Source: JABDIP01 sp965237625 (GTDB lineage Bacteria; Pseudomonadota; Alphaproteobacteria; DSM-16000; Inquilinaceae). From it: DNA of 64,000 bases. A program made the translations under genes and the position numbers. The stretch is taken from positions 124,001-188,000 of the forward strand of contig CBDEGD010000023.1 in the NCBI GenBank assembly GCA_965237625.1, read 5' to 3'. Below the pieces are notes generated by a model. The model saw only the letters and a list, made by a program, of their open reading frames with translations. It had not been told where the DNA came from and did no database searches. Positions 33,858-43,038 of the stretch are shown in pieces; within the stretch, counting starts at the first letter, position 1; each line of letters begins with the position of its first letter.

Positions 33858-34922
33858 ATGCTGCGAGTACGAAGGATACGATCGTTCCCTGGCCTCGGCA
33901 CGGTCAAGGTCGCGGCCCTTGGTTTGGCGCTGGTCCTCCAGGCTGCCCAGGCGACGGCGCAGGATCGGAATCCACCGTCAGTCGAAGAACTAATGTCAAA
34001 TCTTGGGTATAGCGACCAAGACCGGAGCACGCTTCTGTCGGGAGGCATCGTTGCGACGGATTTGGACCCCATCCGAGACGACCAGCTGATTGCAGCCGCA
34101 GCCGTCTATCTGCCCGTGACGGTGGATGCCATTCTGACGACGGTCCGCAACGGCGATGGCCTGCGGGAGGATCCGAGCATCTTGGCTATGGGCGTACTCG
34201 GCCCGACCCTGGATCTTGGAGAATGGCAGGATCTGAAGTTCGGCGAACCGGATCGCGCTGAAGCTGAAAGACTGCTCGGTTTCACCGGCGGCAGCGATTT
34301 CAATCTCGCCGAGGATGAGATCGCAGTGCTCAGGGCCAAGCTGGACGGACTATCTAAGAACGCGCCGGAGATGCTCGGGACTGTCTCCGCTGCCTATCGC
34401 GAGATCCTTATCGGACGTTACGAGGCCTATTTTCGGCGCGGACTTGACGGCGTCGCCGAATATCGGCACGGCGGAACGACGTTGAAGCCCGCGCGACAGT
34501 TGTCGGAAATCGTCGTTCAGACCGAGCCGTTTCTCAGCTCTCATTTCCCTGAATTCTGGGCGGCCTATTCGAGTTTTCCCGAAGTCGAGAACCCGGAGAT
34601 CGCCAACAGGTTCTATTGGCTCAAACGTGAGGTCGAAGGACGGCCCGAATTCGTCCTCATGCATGAGATGTCGGCGGGCAATGCGGATTATACCCTGCTT
34701 TCGCGGCGGGAATATTTCGTCGGCCACACCTATGAATCCCTCCAGGTGATCGCAGTGGCGCTGCCCGTCGACACCGGAAGCGCCGTATTCTATGTCAATA
34801 CGGCGTTCACCGAACAGATTACCGGTTTCTTCAGCGGAGTCGCGCTGTCCGTCGGACAAGGCCGCATGAAGGACGATCTGACGGAATTCTTCGCCGGAGT
34901 GCGGGAGAGGCAGCAGAATTAG
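33858..34922 (+). CDS. Exported protein of unknown function
   Basis: About 354 residues from ATG 33858, which starts a signal peptide (VKVAALGLALVLQAAQATAQD). The ORF reaches back to 33804, but those residues are not part of the signal. The mature protein is mixed alpha/beta and largely soluble; notable segments are SVEELMSNLGYSDQDRSTLL, EYRHGGTTLKPARQL and HEMSAGNADYTLLSRREYFV. A hydrophobic region near the end (FFSGVALSVGQG) is probably a strand pair. I do not recognise a family. Likely periplasmic. Confidence 0.6.
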   Translation: MLRVRRIRSFPGLGTVKVAALGLALVLQAAQATAQDRNPPSVEELMSNLGYSDQDRSTLLSGGIVATDLDPIRDDQLIAAAAVYLPVTVDAILTTVRNGDGLREDPSILAMGVLGPTLDLGEWQDLKFGEPDRAEAERLLGFTGGSDFNLAEDEIAVLRAKLDGLSKNAPEMLGTVSAAYREILIGRYEAYFRRGLDGVAEYRHGGTTLKPARQLSEIVVQTEPFLSSHFPEFWAAYSSFPEVENPEIANRFYWLKREVEGRPEFVLMHEMSAGNADYTLLSRREYFVGHTYESLQVIAVALPVDTGSAVFYVNTAFTEQITGFFSGVALSVGQGRMKDDLTEFFAGVRERQQN

Positions 34923-34934
34923 GTCCGATCGACT

Positions 34935-34973
34935 TTCATGATTCTCAATACGGCGGATTGCGTGAATCATGAA
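34935..34973 (+). terminator. Hairpin after the exported orphan gene
   Basis: TTCATGATTC (34935-34944) pairs perfectly with GAATCATGAA (34964-34973) across a 19-base loop, starting 13 bp after the stop at 34922. GGGCTTTTCG follows. A plausible though atypical terminator. Confidence 0.45.
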
Positions 34974-35114
34974 GCTCGGGCTTTTCGACCTGGAAACCCG
35001 GAGATGGTGACGCATGCGACGTCATGACGTCGACTCCGGCCGGATCAGACGCAATCCCGTCATCCCGCAACTGCGACAACGCCTCATAAAACTTAGGAAT
35101 TCTGGGGTGTCCGG

Positions 35115-35189
35115 TGGTGGGCACGACTGGGATTGAACCAGTGACCCCTACGATGTCAACGTAGTGCTCTCCCGCTGAGCTACGCGCCC
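35115..35189 (-). tRNA. tRNA-Val (GAC)
   Basis: The reverse strand folds into a normal cloverleaf. The acceptor arm GGGCGCG pairs with CGTGCCC with one G-U. The D arm contains AGCTCAGCGGGAGAGC, the anticodon arm is CTACG-TTGACAT-CGTAG with anticodon GAC, and the T arm contains GGTTCAATCCC. The 3' CCA is encoded. No integrase or attachment-site duplication is seen beside it. Confidence 0.95.
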
Positions 35190-35283
35190 TACCGGTGACG
35201 GACAGGCCGTCATGCGACGCGGGGGTTTACCACCAACCTATTCGCCGTGCAAGAGCCGCCGCCACATCATCAGGTCCCCGAAC

Positions 35284-35643
35284 TCAGGTTTGCAACAGTT
35301 GATCGACCTGATCGACCAGATCCCTCAAATGAAACGGCTTCGACAGGATCTGCGCCTGTTGTCCGCCCTGGTTGCGATGTTTCATGGCGATGGCGGCAAA
35401 CCCCGTGATGAACATGACCTTCAGCCGCGGCGCGATCACCGAAGCCCGACGCGCCAACTCGATGCCATCCACGCCCGGCATGACGATGTCGGCAAGCAAC
35501 AGCTCGAAGTTCGAGTCCGCCAGAGCCTTCAGCGCATCGGCGCCGTCGGCGACGTCCTGCACCTCATGCCCGGCCCGGCTTAGCGCCATCGCCAGGAATC
35601 GCCGCATCGACTTGTCGTCCTCGGCCAACAATATTCGCGCCAT
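35284..35643 (-). CDS. cpdR: CpdR-type single-domain response regulator
   Basis: A 119-residue receiver with no output domain. Acidic pair DD in LLAEDDKSMRRFL, phosphoacceptor Asp in LLLADIVMPGVDG, and the conserved Lys in ILSKPFHLRDL. The sequence closely resembles CpdR, which in Caulobacter and relatives directs the ClpXP protease to the cell pole and controls CtrA turnover when unphosphorylated. The ATG at 35643 follows GGAGGGG. The gene diverges from an N-formylglutamate amidohydrolase gene, with 294 bp between them. Confidence 0.88.
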   Translation of the reverse strand: MARILLAEDDKSMRRFLAMALSRAGHEVQDVADGADALKALADSNFELLLADIVMPGVDGIELARRASVIAPRLKVMFITGFAAIAMKHRNQGGQQAQILSKPFHLRDLVDQVDQLLQT

Positions 35644-35937
35644 CAACCCCTCCGGCGAAGGCCCTTTCAGACACAGCGATCACGTTGGACCGCTTACTTC
35701 GCGCCAGATTCCGTGTAGCCGGCCGCGACACCCCATTATGCCTGGATATCGCTGAATTCCGGTCGCGCGATCATGGGGCACCACAACTCCCGTGGCAATG
35801 CGCAAGGGGCGTCCATGCACGTCGGACCGGCATCGGGCAGCTACCGGCTGGGCGAATGACGCCGGGAGCACCATATAGGACACTGCGCGGCAACGAGCCA
35901 CCGTGACAGGTGCATCATTTCGGGTTATGAAATTACA

Positions 35938-36825
35938 ATGGATTGTCGGGTCAACGGCGAAGCGGGTCTCAATCACGGGCTGGAGATGCTGGCCCCGAGC
36001 GACTGGCGTTTGCCGATCGTGTTGGCGTCGCCGCACAGCGGGCGCAACTATCCAGAGCAATTCCTGAAGGCGACAAGGCTGGACCCCAGGACGTTGCGGC
36101 GCTCCGAGGACAGCTATGTGGACGAGATCTTCGGAGCCGGGCCCCAGCACGGCGCGCCGCTGCTGAAGGCACTGTTTCCGCGTGCCTTCCTGGACACCAA
36201 TCGCGAGGCGTTCGAGCTTGACCCGGAGATGTTCGAAGACGACCTGCCGGACTATGTGAATACCCGCTCGCCGCGCGTCGCCGCCGGCTTGGGCACCATC
36301 GCCAAAGTCGTCGCCCATGGCCACAACATCTACAAAACGAAGCTGCCGTTTTCCGACGCGCTGGACCGGGTGACACGCCATTACCAGCCCTACCACGCCG
36401 CCCTGCACCAGATCGTCGACGAGGCCGTTGGCAGGTTCGGCTTTTGCATCCTGATCGACTGCCATTCGATGCCATCGAATGGCAGCGGCATGGGGATGCG
36501 ACGTCCAGGCCGGCGCATCGATTTCGTGCTCGGCGACTGCTATGGCAGCGCCTGCGATCCGGCGATCACCGACACGGCGGAGGCATGGCTGGTCGATCAG
36601 GGCTATGTCGTGGCCAGAAACGCGCCCTACGCCGGCGGCTATACCACACGGCATTACGGACGGCCGCGGGCCGGGGTGCACGCGATCCAGATTGAGATCA
36701 ATCGCGCGCTCTACATGGATGAGACCGCCCTGCAACGAAAGCCGTTCATCGCCACATTGACAGAGCAAATGGGCCGCATGATCGCCGAGATCGGCACTAT
36801 CGACGCCAAGCGTCTGGCGCCCTGA
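35938..36825 (+). CDS. N-formylglutamate amidohydrolase
   Basis: A 295-residue hydrolase. Zinc-site and active-site landmarks are LASPHSGRNYP, DSYVDEIF, FLDTNREAFELDPEM and LIDCHSMPSNG, followed by FVLGDCYGSACDP and GYTTRHYGRP. It removes formate from N-formyl-L-glutamate in histidine degradation, although no other hut genes are nearby, so a related N-formyl amino acid substrate is possible. It is a second, more typical member compared with the gene cut by the left edge. A GNAT gene follows after 17 bp. Confidence 0.85.
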   Translation: MDCRVNGEAGLNHGLEMLAPSDWRLPIVLASPHSGRNYPEQFLKATRLDPRTLRRSEDSYVDEIFGAGPQHGAPLLKALFPRAFLDTNREAFELDPEMFEDDLPDYVNTRSPRVAAGLGTIAKVVAHGHNIYKTKLPFSDALDRVTRHYQPYHAALHQIVDEAVGRFGFCILIDCHSMPSNGSGMGMRRPGRRIDFVLGDCYGSACDPAITDTAEAWLVDQGYVVARNAPYAGGYTTRHYGRPRAGVHAIQIEINRALYMDETALQRKPFIATLTEQMGRMIAEIGTIDAKRLAP

Positions 36826-36842
36826 CAGCCAGCAGATTCCGC

Positions 36843-37424
36843 GTGCCGCCCAAATCCAAAGCCGAACACGGGACATCCTTGCCAGTGACGATTTCCATCC
36901 GCGACGCCGCGGATAAGGATTTGCCGGCGATCCTGGAAATCTATGGGCATCACGTCCTCACCGGAGCCGGCAGTTTTGAGGAAACGCCGCCCGATCCCGA
37001 GGCATTCGCGGCTCGATTTGCAGACCTGACCGGTCAGGGCCTGCCCTATCTGGTCGCCGAAACCGAAATTGGACTCAAGGGCTTCGCTTATGCCGGCCGC
37101 TTCCGAGCCCGCGCCGCATACCGCTTCACCGTCGAGGACAGCATTTACGCGGCGCCCGGCCAGAACGGCCGGGGTATCGGCCGTGCCCTGCTGACCGAAT
37201 TGATCGCCCGCTGCACCGAGCTGGGTTATCGTCAGATGGTCGCGGTGGTCGGCGACAGTGCCAATGCCGGGTCGATCCGGCTGCATGAAAGCCTCGGATT
37301 CCGGATGGCGGGAACCCTCGGGGCGGTAGGCTACAAGCACGATCGCTGGGTCGATCTGGTGCTGATGCAGAGGCCTCTTGGCGATGGCGACGGGCCGGTT
37401 GAATCAGGGTTACCAATTCGTTAA
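36843..37424 (+). CDS. Phosphinothricin-type GNAT N-acetyltransferase
   Basis: About 193 residues from GTG 36843; alternative starts at TTG 36879 or GTG 36885 lie just before the domain (VTISIRDAADKDLPAILEIYGHHV). The GNAT core is clear: GSFEETPPDPEAF, a segment like YAGRFRARAAYRFTVEDSIY, the acetyl-CoA loop GQNGRGIGRALL, and ESLGFRMAGTLGAVGYKHDRW. This matches the phosphinothricin/methionine-sulfone acetyltransferase group (Pat/MnaT). The native role is probably detoxifying a glutamate analogue or methionine derivative. Immediately downstream of the amidohydrolase gene. Confidence 0.82.
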   Translation: MPPKSKAEHGTSLPVTISIRDAADKDLPAILEIYGHHVLTGAGSFEETPPDPEAFAARFADLTGQGLPYLVAETEIGLKGFAYAGRFRARAAYRFTVEDSIYAAPGQNGRGIGRALLTELIARCTELGYRQMVAVVGDSANAGSIRLHESLGFRMAGTLGAVGYKHDRWVDLVLMQRPLGDGDGPVESGLPIR

Positions 37425-37535
37425 CGCCTATAGCGGCATTATGCGGCACAGCGGCGATTTGCCAGCGACTTGAATGCGAAGACGGGGCTGCTCACCTCTA
37501 AGGCATCGCAGTCTCGATCATACGGAGACATGGCC

Positions 37536-38366
37536 ATGTCCGAGGTTAACCTCGCGGATCAGCGCGGCGATTTTACCATCGATCAGAATTGGGACCGGCA
37601 TACGGAATCCGAGCACGCGGTCTGGCGAACGCTATTCCATCGCCAGGCAGATCTGCTCAAGGGCCGGTCGACTCCGGAATTCCTGGCCGGCATAGAAAAA
37701 TTGGAGATCGCCGCCGACGGCATTCCCGATTTTCGCCGCCTGAACGAGATGCTCGACCGAGCCACCGGCTGGACCATCGTGGCGGTCCCCGGCCTCGTCC
37801 CCGACGACATCTTCTTCGATCATCTGGCCAATCGGCGATTCCCGTCGACCTGCTTTATCCGCAAACCGGAGGAGATGGACTATCTGGAGGAACCGGATGT
37901 CTTTCACGATGTGTTCGGCCACGTACCTTTGCTGGTCGATCCGGTCTTCGCCGATTACATGCAGGCCTATGGCCGAGGCGGGCTGAAAGCGCTCAAGTTG
38001 GGCAGTTTGCACCATTTGGCGCGGCTGTATTGGTACACGGTTGAATTCGGATTGATTCGCCGCCCGGAGGGCCTGCGCATCTATGGCGCGGGCATCTTGT
38101 CCTCCAAGGGGGAATCCGTTTACAGCCTGGACGACGCCAAGCCGAACCGCATCGAATTCGACCTGATGCGGATCATGCGCACGAACTATCGGATCGACGA
38201 TTTTCAGGAGTGCTACTTCGTCATCGACAATTTCGAGCAGCTGTTCGAGGCAACCGCGCCGGATTTCACGCCGCTATACGAGCAACTCCACGACCTGACG
38301 GATCTTAAGCCCGGCGATGTGCTGGACTCCGATCAACTGGTTGAAGGTGGCAGCCGCAGCGCCTGA
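37536..38366 (+). CDS. phhA: Phenylalanine 4-monooxygenase
   Basis: A 276-residue enzyme that hydroxylates L-phenylalanine to L-tyrosine using tetrahydrobiopterin, non-haem iron and oxygen. Iron ligands are H124 and H129 in DVFHDVFGHVP and E170 in YWYTVEFGL. IDQNWDRHTESEHAVWRTLF near the N-terminus and ECYFVIDNFEQLFE at the end are typical of the bacterial single-domain form. The ATG at 37536 has GGAG eight bases upstream and is preferred to 37530 or 37470. A clear hairpin terminator follows 14 bp after the stop. Confidence 0.92.
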   Translation: MSEVNLADQRGDFTIDQNWDRHTESEHAVWRTLFHRQADLLKGRSTPEFLAGIEKLEIAADGIPDFRRLNEMLDRATGWTIVAVPGLVPDDIFFDHLANRRFPSTCFIRKPEEMDYLEEPDVFHDVFGHVPLLVDPVFADYMQAYGRGGLKALKLGSLHHLARLYWYTVEFGLIRRPEGLRIYGAGILSSKGESVYSLDDAKPNRIEFDLMRIMRTNYRIDDFQECYFVIDNFEQLFEATAPDFTPLYEQLHDLTDLKPGDVLDSDQLVEGGSRSA

Positions 38367-38380
38367 GCGCGGACAAAAAA

Positions 38381-38402
38381 TTGGGCCGCTCTCGCGGCCC
38401 AA
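38381..38402. terminator. Rho-independent terminator after phhA
   Basis: Perfect 9-bp stem TTGGGCCGC/GCGGCCCAA with a TCTC loop, preceded by AAAAAA and followed by GTTT, so it could work in both directions. Confidence 0.8.
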
Positions 38403-38761
38403 GTTTAGGGAGGAAACGCCCATAAGTGCGTTTACGACAGCAGGATCGCTGCTTATCGCACCGCACAATATGCGGACGACACATCGCCGATGCAAGAAAA
38501 AACTGAAAAGGCCATTGAAAGATCGGGCTTTTTACCAATATCGCAGAAAATTTTTTGACCTTCCCTGCCTTGCATTTGTGCAACGCACCATAGAATCCCT
38601 TTTGCTTCCTGGAATTACGCCCAGTGGCGAATTGCATATCGATTGATACTTGTGTTTCGGTTCGACCGATCGATTCTGTGTGCTAGCGTCCGGGCTGAGC
38701 CAGCGCCTCGGCGTACCCACCCATCGGTCGGCAAATCAGCCGGATCAGCCGCGACCTCAGA
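38403..38761. other. Intergenic region between phhA and the GH15 gene
   Basis: About 360 bp, AT-richer than the flanks, especially 38490-38650. No conserved ORF is supported. It holds the promoter region for the trehalose/glucose gene group starting at 38762. Confidence 0.5.
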
Positions 38762-40573
38762 ATGACAGATCAGCAGCACGCAGACCTCAATCTCGCGATC
38801 ATCGGCAACTGTTCGCAGGCGGCCCTCGTGGATCGGCAAGCCCGCATCGTTTGGGCATGCGTTCCACGGCTGGACGGCGATCCCGTCCTGTGCAGCCTTC
38901 TGAATGCAAAACCGGATGGCGGGCTGAACGGTGATTTCGGCTTCTACGACATCGTCGTGGAGGATTTTGCCCGGTCCGAGCAACACTATCGTCGCAACAC
39001 AGCCGTCCTGGTGACGACCCTGTTCGACCAGAAGGGTCAGGCCGTCGAGATCACCGATTTCGCGCCCCGCTTCAGGGTCTATGAGCGCATGCACCGCCCG
39101 GCAACGCTGATTCGCATGATCAAGCCGATCTCCGGCAGTCCGCGAATCCGAATCCGGATTCGGCCACGGTTCGACTATGGCGCTATCGAGCCGGAGATAA
39201 CCCGCGGCAGCAACCACATCCGCTATGTCGGGCCAACCACGGCACTTCGCCTGACGACCGATGTGCCGGTATCCTACGTTGTGGAGGAGACGCCATTCAT
39301 ACTGGAAACGTCGGTATCCCTTATGTTCGGCGCCGACGAAAGCCTGACCACCTCGATCACCGAGACGGCGCACAATTTTCTCAGAAGTACGAACGACTAT
39401 TGGACCGAGTTTTGCCGCTATCTGGCCTTGCCCTTCGAATGGCAGGATGCGGTGATCCGCGCGGCGATCACGCTGAAACTGTGCAGCTTCGAGGAAACCG
39501 GCGCCATCGTCGCGGCGGTGACCACTTCGATCCCCGAGGCGCCGCACACTGCCAGGAATTGGGATTACCGCTATTGCTGGCTCAGGGACTCCTACTTCGT
39601 AGTCCACGCGCTCAACCGCCTGGGCGCGACCAAGACAATGGAGGACTACCTCCACTACATCACCAATATCGTCGCCGATTCCGGTAACGGCTATCTGGAC
39701 CCGCTGTTCAGCATCACCCTGCGCAAGGAAATCACCGAACGGACCTACGACAATCTGACCGGATATCGGGGCATGGGGCCGGTCCGGGTCGGTAACGCCG
39801 CCCATAGCCAGGTACAGAATGATGGTTATGGCGCGGTGATCCTGTCCTCAGCACAGGCCTTTTTCGACGAGCGATTGGAGCGTCCGGGCACCCTGCGGCT
39901 TTACGAAAGGCTGGAATTGCTGGGCGAGCAGGCGGTCAAGCTCTGGAACACCCCGGATGCCGGCCTGTGGGAATTGCGAACCCGCGAGCGGGTGCACACT
40001 TTCTCCGCCCTGATGTGCTGGGCCGCTTGCGACCGGCTCGCCAAGATCGGGCGTCGGATTGGCGTGACCGATCGCGCCCAACGCTGGATGAAGGAGGCCG
40101 ACAAGATCCGCGCGGCGATCCTGAAAAAGGCCTACGATCCCGAGCAGAATACCTTCGTGGAGAGCTTTGGCGGCAAGGATATCGACGCTGCGTTATTGCT
40201 GATGCACGAACTTGGCTTCATCGCTGCCGACGACCCGAAATTCCACGGCACCGTCGCCGCCGTCGAGAAGTGGCTGCGCCGCGAGAATCTCGTCTACCGC
40301 TACCACGCCGCCGATGATTTCGGCGAGCCGGAGACCGCCTTCACGGTCTGCACCTTCTGGTACATCGACGCGCTGGCCGCCATCGGGCGGCGGGAGGAAG
40401 CACGGGCGCTGTTCGAGAACCTGCTGGGACTGCGCAATCATGTCGGCCTGTTGTCCGAGGACATCGACCCGACAACCGGCGAACTGTGGGGCAATTTTCC
40501 GCAGACCTATTCCATGGTGGGCCTGATCAACTCGGCCATGAAGCTCAGCAAAACCTGGGAGGAGGCATTTTGA
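38762..40573 (+). CDS. Glycoside hydrolase family 15 protein (glucoamylase/trehalase-like)
   Basis: A 603-residue protein with an N-terminal beta-rich domain and a C-terminal (alpha/alpha)6 barrel. Typical GH15 sequence is seen in NCSQAALVDRQARIVWAC, NWDYRYCWLRDSYFVVHALN, VGNAAHSQVQNDGYG and GLLSEDIDPTTGELWGNFPQTYSM, the last with the expected catalytic Glu region. No signal peptide, so it acts in the cytoplasm. Bacterial GH15 proteins next to otsA act as trehalases or glucoamylase-like enzymes. The neighbours OtsA and glucokinase suggest trehalose turnover to glucose and then glucose 6-phosphate. Confidence 0.85.
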   Translation: MTDQQHADLNLAIIGNCSQAALVDRQARIVWACVPRLDGDPVLCSLLNAKPDGGLNGDFGFYDIVVEDFARSEQHYRRNTAVLVTTLFDQKGQAVEITDFAPRFRVYERMHRPATLIRMIKPISGSPRIRIRIRPRFDYGAIEPEITRGSNHIRYVGPTTALRLTTDVPVSYVVEETPFILETSVSLMFGADESLTTSITETAHNFLRSTNDYWTEFCRYLALPFEWQDAVIRAAITLKLCSFEETGAIVAAVTTSIPEAPHTARNWDYRYCWLRDSYFVVHALNRLGATKTMEDYLHYITNIVADSGNGYLDPLFSITLRKEITERTYDNLTGYRGMGPVRVGNAAHSQVQNDGYGAVILSSAQAFFDERLERPGTLRLYERLELLGEQAVKLWNTPDAGLWELRTRERVHTFSALMCWAACDRLAKIGRRIGVTDRAQRWMKEADKIRAAILKKAYDPEQNTFVESFGGKDIDAALLLMHELGFIAADDPKFHGTVAAVEKWLRRENLVYRYHAADDFGEPETAFTVCTFWYIDALAAIGRREEARALFENLLGLRNHVGLLSEDIDPTTGELWGNFPQTYSMVGLINSAMKLSKTWEEAF

Positions 40574-40625
40574 CCCGCCTGCCCCGCTCATACCAAGGAG
40601 CGTTGAAAATGACCCATTTGCACAA

Positions 40626-42026
40626 ATGAGCCGGCTGGTCGTCGTTTCCAACCGCATCGCGCCGATCAACGAGGGCAAATCGACCGCGGGCGGTTTGGCG
40701 GTAGCGGTTCTCGCCGCGCTGAAGAAAGAAGGCGGAATCTGGTTCGGGTGGAGCGGCGAGGTGGTCGGCGCACCGGGGCCCGATCCCAAATTGTTCAAAT
40801 CGGGCAAGCTGACCTACGCCACCATCGAATTGTCGCAACGGGACCACGACGAGTACTACAACGGCTTCGCCAACTCGACGCTGTGGCCGCTCTTTCACTA
40901 CCGGCTCGACCTGACGGAATTCAACCGCCGAACCTATGCCGGCTATCTGCGGGTCAACAGCCTGTTCGCGACGCGTCTGGCGCCTCTGCTGGAGCCGGAC
41001 GACATGGTCTGGGTCCACGACTACCATTTGATCCCGCTTGGCGACCAGCTTCGCCAGATGGGCTGCGGTCAGAGGATCGGCTTCTTCCTGCACACGCCGT
41101 TTCCGGTGCCGGAGATCATGGTCTCCCTGCCCAATCACGAGGCGATGATCCGGTCTCTATGCGCCTACGACGTCGTCGGTTTCCAAACCGAGACAGACCG
41201 CAGCGCCTTCATCTCCTATCTGGTCAGCGAAAGTGGCGCTGAGGTGCTGGGCGATGGTCTGATCCAAGTCTTCGGTCGGGTGCTACGCGTCGAGGCCTTT
41301 CCAATCAGTGTCGAGACGGCCGATATCGAACGCCAGGCAGCGGTCGCCGGACGATCGCGGCAGTCGACGCGCCTGCGTGAGAGCCTGATCGAGCGGGACA
41401 TGATCATCGGCGTCGACCGGCTGGACTATTCCAAGGGTCTGCCGCAGCGCCTGGATGCATTCCAATCCTTGTTGGAAAACTATGCCGAAAACCGTGGCCG
41501 GGTCACTTTCATGCAGATCGCCCCGCCGACCCGGGCCGACGTCAAGGAATATATCGATATCCGCCACGAGTTGGAAACCAAGGCAGGCCATATCAACGGC
41601 ACCTTCGCGGAATTCGACTGGGTGCCGATCCGCTATCTCAACAAGAGCTTCTCGCGTCGCAGCCTGCTGGGCTTCTACCGGATCAGCCGGATTGGGCTGG
41701 TGACTCCGCTGCGCGACGGCATGAACCTGGTCGCCAAGGAGTATGTCGCGGCTCAGGATCCAGAGGATCCCGGCGTGCTGGTGCTGTCGCGCTTCGCCGG
41801 CGCCGCGGCGGAGATGGGCGCGGCGCTGATCGTCAATCCGTATGACGTCGAAGGCGTCGCGGAGAGCCTGCAACGCGGCCTGACGATGCCGCTCGGCGAG
41901 CGCCGGGAGCGCCACCAGACTCTGATGACCGGGCTGCGGCACAACGACATCAACCGCTGGCGAAACCACTTTATCGACGCGCTGACCGCAGCGCCTTATG
42001 GTCTGGCGGTGAACCCGCCGGGCTGA
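40626..42026 (+). CDS. otsA: Trehalose-6-phosphate synthase OtsA
   Basis: A 466-residue GT20 glycosyltransferase making trehalose 6-phosphate from UDP-glucose and glucose 6-phosphate. Family motifs are VVSNRIAP, KSTAGGLAVA, GWSGEV, WVHDYHLIPLG, FFLHTPFPVPE, VDRLDYSKGLPQRL, and LVTPLRDGMNLVAKEYV, all intact. It begins 52 bp after the GH15 gene. No OtsB phosphatase is encoded in this window, so the phosphatase must lie elsewhere. Function is typically osmotic or desiccation protection. Confidence 0.92.
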   Translation: MSRLVVVSNRIAPINEGKSTAGGLAVAVLAALKKEGGIWFGWSGEVVGAPGPDPKLFKSGKLTYATIELSQRDHDEYYNGFANSTLWPLFHYRLDLTEFNRRTYAGYLRVNSLFATRLAPLLEPDDMVWVHDYHLIPLGDQLRQMGCGQRIGFFLHTPFPVPEIMVSLPNHEAMIRSLCAYDVVGFQTETDRSAFISYLVSESGAEVLGDGLIQVFGRVLRVEAFPISVETADIERQAAVAGRSRQSTRLRESLIERDMIIGVDRLDYSKGLPQRLDAFQSLLENYAENRGRVTFMQIAPPTRADVKEYIDIRHELETKAGHINGTFAEFDWVPIRYLNKSFSRRSLLGFYRISRIGLVTPLRDGMNLVAKEYVAAQDPEDPGVLVLSRFAGAAAEMGAALIVNPYDVEGVAESLQRGLTMPLGERRERHQTLMTGLRHNDINRWRNHFIDALTAAPYGLAVNPPG

Positions 42027-42072
42027 TGGGTTGCTGTGGATGGCCCGCTCCGATGCACCTGATCTGAACGAT

Positions 42073-43038
42073 ATGGACCGAAAAGCACCTGCCCTGATCG
42101 CCGACCTCGGCGCCACCAATGCGCGGTTCGCACTGGTCGATGGCGATGGGATCGACGCGCCGATGGCGTTGCGATGCGCAGCCTATCCGGATCTCTTTTC
42201 CGCCGCCTCCGACTATCTGGAAAAGGTGGCGCCGCCCCTTCCCCCGGATCGCGCGGCAATCGCCATCGCCTGCCCGATAATCGGCGACTATGTGGAGATG
42301 ACCAACCATGCCTGGTCCTTCTCCACCTCGGAGTTGCAGCAGAAGCTCGGCCTCGGCCGGCTGGATGTCGTCAACGACTTTACCGCCCAGGCGCTCGCTA
42401 TCAGCTACCTGACCGAGCCCGACCGCATACAAATTGGCCCTGGAGAGCCCGAGGCCGGCGGTCCGGTCGCGGTGTTGGGACCAGGCACCGGGTTGGGCGT
42501 ATCCGGGCTTGTTCCGAGCGGCTCGGACTGGACCCCGATCACCGGCGAAGGCGGCCACGTCACCATGTGTGCCGTCAATGACCGTGAGGGCGACGTGATG
42601 CGTCGCCTGCGCCTGCGCTTCAACCATGTCTCGGCGGAGCGGGTGCTGTCGGGCATGGGCCTGACCAATCTTTACGAGACCCTGGCCGCCATCGACGAGG
42701 TCGACGTGCCGCAGCGCGACCCGCGAGAGGTGAGCGAGGCCGCCCTGTCCGGCGCTGAAGATCATGCGGTCGAGGCCGTCGCCATGTTCTGCGCCATGCT
42801 CGGCACCGTCGCCGGCAACTTGGCGCTGACCCTGGGTTCGACCGGCGGTGTCTACGTTGCCGGAGGCATCGCACCAAAACTCGGCGAACTTTTCCTGAAT
42901 TCGGAATTCCGCGAGCGATTCGAGGCCAAAGGCCGGTTCCGCGACTATCTGGCGCCGATCCCGACCTATCTGGTGACCCATCCAACGCCGGCCTTCCTCG
43001 GTCTGAGATCGATGCTGGACGGGCCGGCACAGGGATAG
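42073..43038 (+). CDS. glk: Glucokinase
   Basis: About 321 residues from ATG 42073; in-frame upstream starts (TTG 42031, ATG 42040) exist and no site has a good ribosome binding sequence. The ROK-unrelated Glk family is indicated by the phosphate loop ADLGATNARFALV, AIACPIIGDYVEMTNHAW, VVNDFTAQALAI, LGPGTGLGVSGLV and ITGEGGHV, plus GGVYVAGGIAPK. It phosphorylates glucose released from trehalose or glucans by the GH15 enzyme. Its 3' end overlaps the convergent nucleotidyltransferase gene by 73 bp. Confidence 0.9.
   Translation: MDRKAPALIADLGATNARFALVDGDGIDAPMALRCAAYPDLFSAASDYLEKVAPPLPPDRAAIAIACPIIGDYVEMTNHAWSFSTSELQQKLGLGRLDVVNDFTAQALAISYLTEPDRIQIGPGEPEAGGPVAVLGPGTGLGVSGLVPSGSDWTPITGEGGHVTMCAVNDREGDVMRRLRLRFNHVSAERVLSGMGLTNLYETLAAIDEVDVPQRDPREVSEAALSGAEDHAVEAVAMFCAMLGTVAGNLALTLGSTGGVYVAGGIAPKLGELFLNSEFRERFEAKGRFRDYLAPIPTYLVTHPTPAFLGLRSMLDGPAQG

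Noticed and set aside
35115..35189. tRNA-Val as an integration site of a genomic island
   Set aside because: No integrase gene lies nearby and no direct repeat of the tRNA 3' end was noticed on either side.
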